Of a DNA stretch of 64,000 bases, positions 59,775-64,000 are shown piece after piece. A program made the position numbers and the translations under genes. Below the pieces are notes generated by a model. The model saw only the letters and a program-made list of their open reading frames with translations. It searched no databases and had not been told where the DNA came from. Source of the stretch: Pyxidicoccus xibeiensis (GTDB lineage Bacteria > Myxococcota > Myxococcia > Myxococcales > Myxococcaceae); contig NZ_JAJVKV010000001.1 in assembly GCF_024198175.1 (NCBI RefSeq), forward strand, positions 1,612,001 to 1,676,000, in the 5' to 3' direction. Positions within the stretch are counted from its first letter, which is position 1; each line of letters opens with the position of its first letter.

Positions 59775-61988
59775 ATGCGGGGCGAGCGTCGTCTGGGGGC
59801 GGGGTTCTGGGTATGGGGCCTGGTGGTGTGGGTGGCGTGCTCCAGCACGAACCCACCCTCCGAGCCCCATGACTCCCGGCAGCCGTCCCACTGCCTGCCG
59901 ATGACGTGCGCGTCGCAGGGCATGGACTGCGGCATCGCCATCGACGGCTGCGGCGGCACGCTGGCGTGCGGCACCTGCCCCACCGGGCAGACGTGCGGCG
60001 GAGGCGGCCGGTACAACGTCTGCGGCACCGGGCCCTGTGTACCCACCACCTGCGAGGCCCTCGGCGGCAACTGCGGCCAGGCGTCGGACGGGTGCGGCGG
60101 GGTGCTCGAGTGCGGCGCCTGCACCGCGCCCGAGACGTGCGGCGGCGCGGGGACGCCCAACGTCTGCGGCCGGCCCGCCTGCACGCCCGACACCTGCGAG
60201 TCCCTGGGGAAGAACTGCGGCACCGTGCCGGACGGCTGCGGCGACACCCTGGAGTGCGGCGCCTGCGCCCCGGGAGAGACGTGCGGCGGAGGTGGCGCCG
60301 CCAACGTGTGCGGCACCCTCATCTGCATGCCGTCCACGTGCGCGTCCCTGGGGAAGAACTGCGGCCCCGTGTCGGATGGGTGCGGCGGCATGCTCGACTG
60401 CGGCACCTGCCCGGACGGCGAGGCGTGCGGCGGCGACGCGGTGCCCAACGTGTGCGGCAAGGCGCCCTGCACCCCGACGACGTGTGAGGCGCTCGCGAAG
60501 AACTGCGGCACCGTGCCGGATGGCTGCGGCGCCACGCTGGAGTGCGGCACCTGCCCCACCGGCCTGGTGTGCGGCGGCGGCGGCACGCCCAACGTCTGCG
60601 GCGGCGGCGTCTGCACCCCCACCACCTGCCAGGCGCTGGGGATGAACTGCGGCTCCGTGGCGGACGGCTGCGGCGGCATGCTCGAGTGCGGTGCCTGCAC
60701 TTCTCCGGAGACGTGCGGCGGCGGAGGCGTGCCCAACGTGTGCGGCCGCCCGGCCTGCACACCGACGACGTGCGAGGCGCTCGGCAAGGACTGCGGCACC
60801 GTGCCGGACGGGTGCGGCGGCGCGCTGGAGTGCGGCACGTGTGAAGAAGGGCAGACGTGTGGCGGGGGTGGGACGCCCAACGTCTGCGCGCCCCCCGCGT
60901 GCCGCCCGTATACCTGTGGCCTGCTGGGGAAGAACTGCGGCCCCGTGGAGGACGGGTGCGGAGGGACGCTCGACTGCGGCATGTGCACGGCGCCCGAGGC
61001 GTGCGGCGCGGCCGACGTCCCCAACGTCTGCGCGGCCACGCAGCCGGTGTGCACGGACAGGGAGCTGGGCAGCGCGCTGCCGGTGACGGTGAAGGGCTCC
61101 ACGGCGCATGCCGGGGATGACCACGTGGCCACGTGCGGCGGGCGGCCGGCGCCGGACCGGGGCTTCCGGTGGACGGCGCCCCGCAGCGGCACCTTCACCT
61201 TCGACACGGCGCGCTCGGCGCTGCGCTCGCTGGTGTCCGTGCGGCGCGACGGGTGCGGCGGCGCGGAGCTGGCGTGTGCCACGGATGGCATCAGCTACGG
61301 CGGCGGCGCGCGGGTGTCGGCGGCGCTGACGCAGGGGCAGACGGTGCTCGTCGTCGTGGACTCGGCGAGCGGCGACCGCTTCAGCGCGGGCTACTTCGAG
61401 CTGCACATCGACGCGCTGCGCGCGAGCGAGGCGGGCGCCTGCTTCGACAACATGGACAACGACGGTGACCGCTGGGTGGACTGCGCGGACACCGACTGCC
61501 AGGGGACACCCGGGTGCGGCGGGCGGGGCTGCGCGCACCATGATTTGGGCAGCGCGCTGCCGGTGACGTTCCAGGGTGAGACGGCGGGCTCCGGTGACGG
61601 CTTCCAGGGCACCTGCGGCGCGCTGCTCCAGCAGGACCGCGCGCACCTGTGGACGGCGCCCCGGGCCGGCACCTTCGTCTTCGACACGTCACCGGGCGGG
61701 TGGGGCAACGCGCTCTACGTGCTCACCGGCTGCCGGGGCACGGAGCTGGGCTGCTCGGCCAACCCCCGGGCCAGCGCGCGGGGCTCGCCCGCGGTGAAGG
61801 TGACGCTGACGCAGGGGCAGACGGTGCTGGTGGTGGTGGACGGCATGGCCAACCCCGACCAGGACACGCCCATCCGCTACACGCTCCACGTCAGCGAGCA
61901 CGCGCCCACGGAAGCCGCGCACTGCTCGGACGGCGCGGACAACGACGCGGACGGCAGGGCGGACGCGGAGGACGACGACTGCGAGTAG
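59775..61988 (+). CDS. Cys-rich lipoprotein with eight 48-residue repeats
   Basis: A 737-residue exported protein with a lipoprotein-type leader (RRLGAGFWVWGLVVWVAC). Residues about 40-423 are eight near-identical 48-residue repeats of the form C-x-P-x-TC-x6-NCG...DGCGG-x-L-x-CG-x-C...CGGGG-x-PNVCG, each with eight or so cysteines. Two beta-rich domains follow (ELGSALPVTVKG... TLTQGQTVLVVVD), each like a bacterial pre-peptidase (PPC) domain, and acidic NDGDRWVDC and NDADGRADAEDDD segments may bind calcium. It is probably a surface adhesin or structural protein. The leader start at 59775 is preferred over a GTG at 59754. Confidence 0.8.
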   Translation: MRGERRLGAGFWVWGLVVWVACSSTNPPSEPHDSRQPSHCLPMTCASQGMDCGIAIDGCGGTLACGTCPTGQTCGGGGRYNVCGTGPCVPTTCEALGGNCGQASDGCGGVLECGACTAPETCGGAGTPNVCGRPACTPDTCESLGKNCGTVPDGCGDTLECGACAPGETCGGGGAANVCGTLICMPSTCASLGKNCGPVSDGCGGMLDCGTCPDGEACGGDAVPNVCGKAPCTPTTCEALAKNCGTVPDGCGATLECGTCPTGLVCGGGGTPNVCGGGVCTPTTCQALGMNCGSVADGCGGMLECGACTSPETCGGGGVPNVCGRPACTPTTCEALGKDCGTVPDGCGGALECGTCEEGQTCGGGGTPNVCAPPACRPYTCGLLGKNCGPVEDGCGGTLDCGMCTAPEACGAADVPNVCAATQPVCTDRELGSALPVTVKGSTAHAGDDHVATCGGRPAPDRGFRWTAPRSGTFTFDTARSALRSLVSVRRDGCGGAELACATDGISYGGGARVSAALTQGQTVLVVVDSASGDRFSAGYFELHIDALRASEAGACFDNMDNDGDRWVDCADTDCQGTPGCGGRGCAHHDLGSALPVTFQGETAGSGDGFQGTCGALLQQDRAHLWTAPRAGTFVFDTSPGGWGNALYVLTGCRGTELGCSANPRASARGSPAVKVTLTQGQTVLVVVDGMANPDQDTPIRYTLHVSEHAPTEAAHCSDGADNDADGRADAEDDDCE
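59892..61043 (+). repeat. Eight tandem 144-bp coding repeats
   Basis: Exactly eight in-frame 144-bp units (48 codons) encode the Cys-rich modules of the surface lipoprotein. Their high DNA similarity suggests recent tandem duplication, and copy number may vary between strains. Confidence 0.85.
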
Positions 61989-61999
61989 CGCGCCGCCGC

Positions 62000-62503
62000 T
62001 CAGCCTTCCTTCGAAGGCTCCACGGGCGTGCCCGCCGGAGTCTCGCCACCGGGCGCCTCGAACGTCCCCGTGGCCGGGTCCACCGACCAGGCCGAGTACT
62101 TGTGCTGCTTCACGTCCCGCAGCTTCCCGGACTCGTAGCAGACCGAGTAGATGAGGAACTGCGGGTTGACGAAGTTGGGCTGGCCATAGCGGTAGCAGTC
62201 CGCCCCCGTCTCGTCGCGCTCCAGCGTAATCGGCCGCCCGAGCAGGGCGCCGACCTGGTCCGTCGTCATGCCGCCGCGCACGGACTTGATGCCGTTGGGC
62301 GTGATGAGCCGGTACGTCGTCTCCTCGGCCTGCGCCAGGACCCAGAACCCCACCGCCAGCACCACGGGAACCGAGGCGGCCAGCAGCGCCAGCCCCCAGC
62401 TCCCGCGACCGCGGGAGGCCCTCCCACCTTCCTGGAAGGCGGTGAAGAGGGCGCTCGAATCGTGACTCGGGACAGCTTCAGTCGTGCTCACGTCGCCTGA
62501 CAT
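62000..62503 (-). CDS. Single-TM protein with BamE/SmpA-like domain
   Basis: A 167-residue protein starting at 62503 (ATG, GAGG five bases upstream). A cytosolic N-terminus of about 35 residues is followed by one hydrophobic helix (LALLAASVPVVLAVGFWVLA) and an extracytoplasmic domain whose ITPNGIKSVRGGMTTDQVGALLGRP segment matches the BamE/SmpA_OmlA pattern. DCYRYGQPNFVNPQFLIYSVCYESGKL follows, with a cysteine pair. It could assist outer-membrane protein assembly, but anchoring by a TM helix rather than a lipid is atypical. It converges with the Cys-rich lipoprotein gene. Confidence 0.7.
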   Translation of the reverse strand: MSGDVSTTEAVPSHDSSALFTAFQEGGRASRGRGSWGLALLAASVPVVLAVGFWVLAQAEETTYRLITPNGIKSVRGGMTTDQVGALLGRPITLERDETGADCYRYGQPNFVNPQFLIYSVCYESGKLRDVKQHKYSAWSVDPATGTFEAPGGETPAGTPVEPSKEG

Positions 62504-62686
62504 GCAGCCCTCATAACCCGGATGCAAGAAAGTCCACGTCTCCCCACCTTTATACCTGCCTGCCCTCCGGGGGAGACATACATGCCCTGGTGGCTCGCTT
62601 CCCCAGGTGACATGGAAGTTTACATTCGGGGGGTTACCAGCCTGCTACATCGTCTCCAGAGGTAGTTCACGAGGGGTCACGGAATC

Positions 62687-64000
62687 ATGGCGAAGCGCGG
62701 TGGCGGGCGGGTGGCGCCCCAGAAACCCGTGGAGCGGGATGCCCTTCCAGCGGGCACGGAGCCGGTGGACAAGGAGCTCTTCTTCAACCGCGAGCTGTCC
62801 TGGCTGGCCTTCAACGACAGGGTCCTCCAGCTCGCCGAGTCGGCCGACCTTCCCCTGCTCGAGCGGCTGAAGTTCATCTCCATCTACGCCCGCAACCTGG
62901 ACGAGTTCTTCATGATTCGCGTCGCCCGCCTGCACGAGCAGGTGCGCGGCGGCGTGGCGCGGCTGGTGCCGGACGGCGCCTCGCCCACCGAGACGCTGGA
63001 CAAGCTGCACGAGGGCATCTTCGAGCAGGGCCGGCGCCACGCGGACACGTTCGAGAAGGTGCTGCGCCCCGCCCTGGCGGAGAAGGGGCTGCGCATCCTC
63101 TCCGCGAAGGAGCTGGACTCCGACCAGCGCGCCCAGGTGGACCAGCGCTTCAAGGAGCAGATATTCCCCGTGCTCACCCCGCTGGCCATCGGCCTGGGGC
63201 GGCACTTCCCGTACATCTCCAACCTGTCGCTCAGCCTCGCCGTGCTGCTGCGCGACTCGGAGGCGGACGAGGAGAGCGTGGCGCGGGTGAAGGTGCCCAA
63301 GGAGCTGCTGCCGCGCTTCCTCCCGCTGAAGGGCCACGTCTACGTCCCGCTGGAGGAGGTCATCGCCCAGCACCTGGGAGACCTCTTCCCCGGCATGGAG
63401 GTGCTGCACTGGGGCGTCTTCCGCGTCACCCGCGACGCGGACTTCACCGTGTCCGAGGACGCGGAGGACCTGCTCAAGGCCGTGGAGACGGAGCTGCGCC
63501 AGCGCCGCTTCGGCGACGTCATCCGCCTGGAGGTGCAGGCCGGCATGAGCCCCAAGCTGCTGGAGCCGCTGGTGGAGGCGCTGGGGCTGGAGGAGCGGCA
63601 GGTCTACGAGGAGCACGGCCTGGTGGGCCTGTCCGACCTGGCCGCCATCGCCTTCGGCCCCGGCTTCCCCGAGCTGAAGGACCCGCCGTGGACGCCCGTC
63701 ACCCAGCCGCGCCTGCGCCCGGACGCGGACTCGCAGGACGGCGGCACGGTGCTGTCCGCCATGCGCCGGGGAGATTTGCTCGTCCACCACCCCTACGAGT
63801 CCTTCGGCTCCTCCGTGGAGCGCTTCGTCAGCGAGTCCGTGGCCGACCCGGACGTGCTCGCCATCAAGCAGACGGTGTACCGGACGTCGGACAGCTCCCC
63901 GCTGGTGCCCGCGCTGATTACCGCCACGGAGAACGGCAAGCAGGCCGTGTGCATGGTGGAGCTCAAGGCGCGCTTCGACGAGCGCACCAACATCAAGTGG
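62687..64000 (+). CDS. ppk1: Polyphosphate kinase 1 (C-terminus beyond the window)
   Basis: The first 438 codons of a class 1 polyphosphate kinase, which reversibly makes long polyphosphate from ATP. The ATG at 62687 begins MAKRGGGRVAPQKPVERDA. The N-terminal domain (FFNRELSWLAFNDRVLQLA, RVARLHEQV) and the helical head domain follow. The first part of the catalytic region includes HHPYESFGSSVERFV, KQTVYRTS and the metal/phosphate-binding arginine block LKARFDERTNIKW. The catalytic histidine and the rest lie past base 64000. Typical length is about 700 residues. Polyphosphate matters for stress, motility and development in myxobacteria. Confidence 0.92.
   Translation, partial: MAKRGGGRVAPQKPVERDALPAGTEPVDKELFFNRELSWLAFNDRVLQLAESADLPLLERLKFISIYARNLDEFFMIRVARLHEQVRGGVARLVPDGASPTETLDKLHEGIFEQGRRHADTFEKVLRPALAEKGLRILSAKELDSDQRAQVDQRFKEQIFPVLTPLAIGLGRHFPYISNLSLSLAVLLRDSEADEESVARVKVPKELLPRFLPLKGHVYVPLEEVIAQHLGDLFPGMEVLHWGVFRVTRDADFTVSEDAEDLLKAVETELRQRRFGDVIRLEVQAGMSPKLLEPLVEALGLEERQVYEEHGLVGLSDLAAIAFGPGFPELKDPPWTPVTQPRLRPDADSQDGGTVLSAMRRGDLLVHHPYESFGSSVERFVSESVADPDVLAIKQTVYRTSDSSPLVPALITATENGKQAVCMVELKARFDERTNIKW

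Overview
The DNA is GC-rich (roughly 70%) and shows strong third-position GC bias, many GTG starts, dense signalling genes, numerous lipoproteins and Cys-rich secreted proteins, and a TIGR02266-style PilZ protein. This fits a deltaproteobacterial myxobacterium, most likely a Myxococcaceae member (Myxococcus, Corallococcus or Pyxidicoccus type). No rRNA, tRNA, CRISPR array, insertion sequence or prophage was seen. The window opens inside a lipoprotein gene on the minus strand and closes inside ppk1.

Layout. 0-6 kb: partial lipoprotein, a DHA2 drug exporter, a class III nucleotide cyclase, a small lipoprotein and a secreted M28 aminopeptidase. 6.3-9.3 kb: a two-gene unit pairing a DUF262 (GmrSD-N/ParB-Srx-like) protein with an intact HipA kinase and no HipB. 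9.6-13 kb: a PAS hybrid histidine kinase overlapping an amidohydrolase and a DUF59/MIP18 protein. 13-15.1 kb: an intracellular-type lipase flanked by two paralogous small proteins. 15.2-18.5 kb: a 2-oxoglutarate oxygenase, an MFS exporter and a quinone oxidoreductase. 18.8-25.8 kb: an acyl-CoA carboxylase locus (AtuA-family protein, carboxyltransferase, biotin carboxylase) divergent from a TetR regulator and a PECR-like SDR, with a near-perfect operator palindrome between the two arms. This looks like a regulon for branched or isoprenoid acyl-CoA breakdown.

26-31.4 kb: lipoproteins, including a beta-propeller/vanadium-haloperoxidase-like fusion. 31.5-32.8 kb: a macro-domain protein and a candidate small-protein/nucleotidyltransferase toxin-antitoxin pair. 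32.8-38.7 kb: a large secreted TolB-propeller amidohydrolase, a serine hydrolase, two hot-dog thioesterases and a small membrane protein. 38.7-45.8 kb: a lower-GC accessory stretch with an LGFP-like protein, a secreted vWA-trypsin fusion, an 821-residue exported protein of unknown family, and a DUF4142 protein. 45.8-48.7 kb: a sigma factor, a small secreted CpaC-N-like protein and a zinc-finger/Ser-Thr kinase/TM/CpaC-N-like protein, with a perfect 17-bp inverted repeat before the kinase gene. 49-64 kb: TPR protein, LysR regulator, Tat-type hydrolase, RtcB RNA ligase, PilZ protein, cupin, MBL hydrolase, PAS-GAF histidine kinase, a Cys-rich repeat lipoprotein, a BamE-like protein and ppk1.

The strongest candidates for undescribed biology are the DUF262-HipA pair, the lipase sandwiched between chaperone-like paralogues, the sigma/CpaC-N/kinase module and the vWA-trypsin locus. 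All functions are read from sequence motifs and family knowledge; no database search was run.
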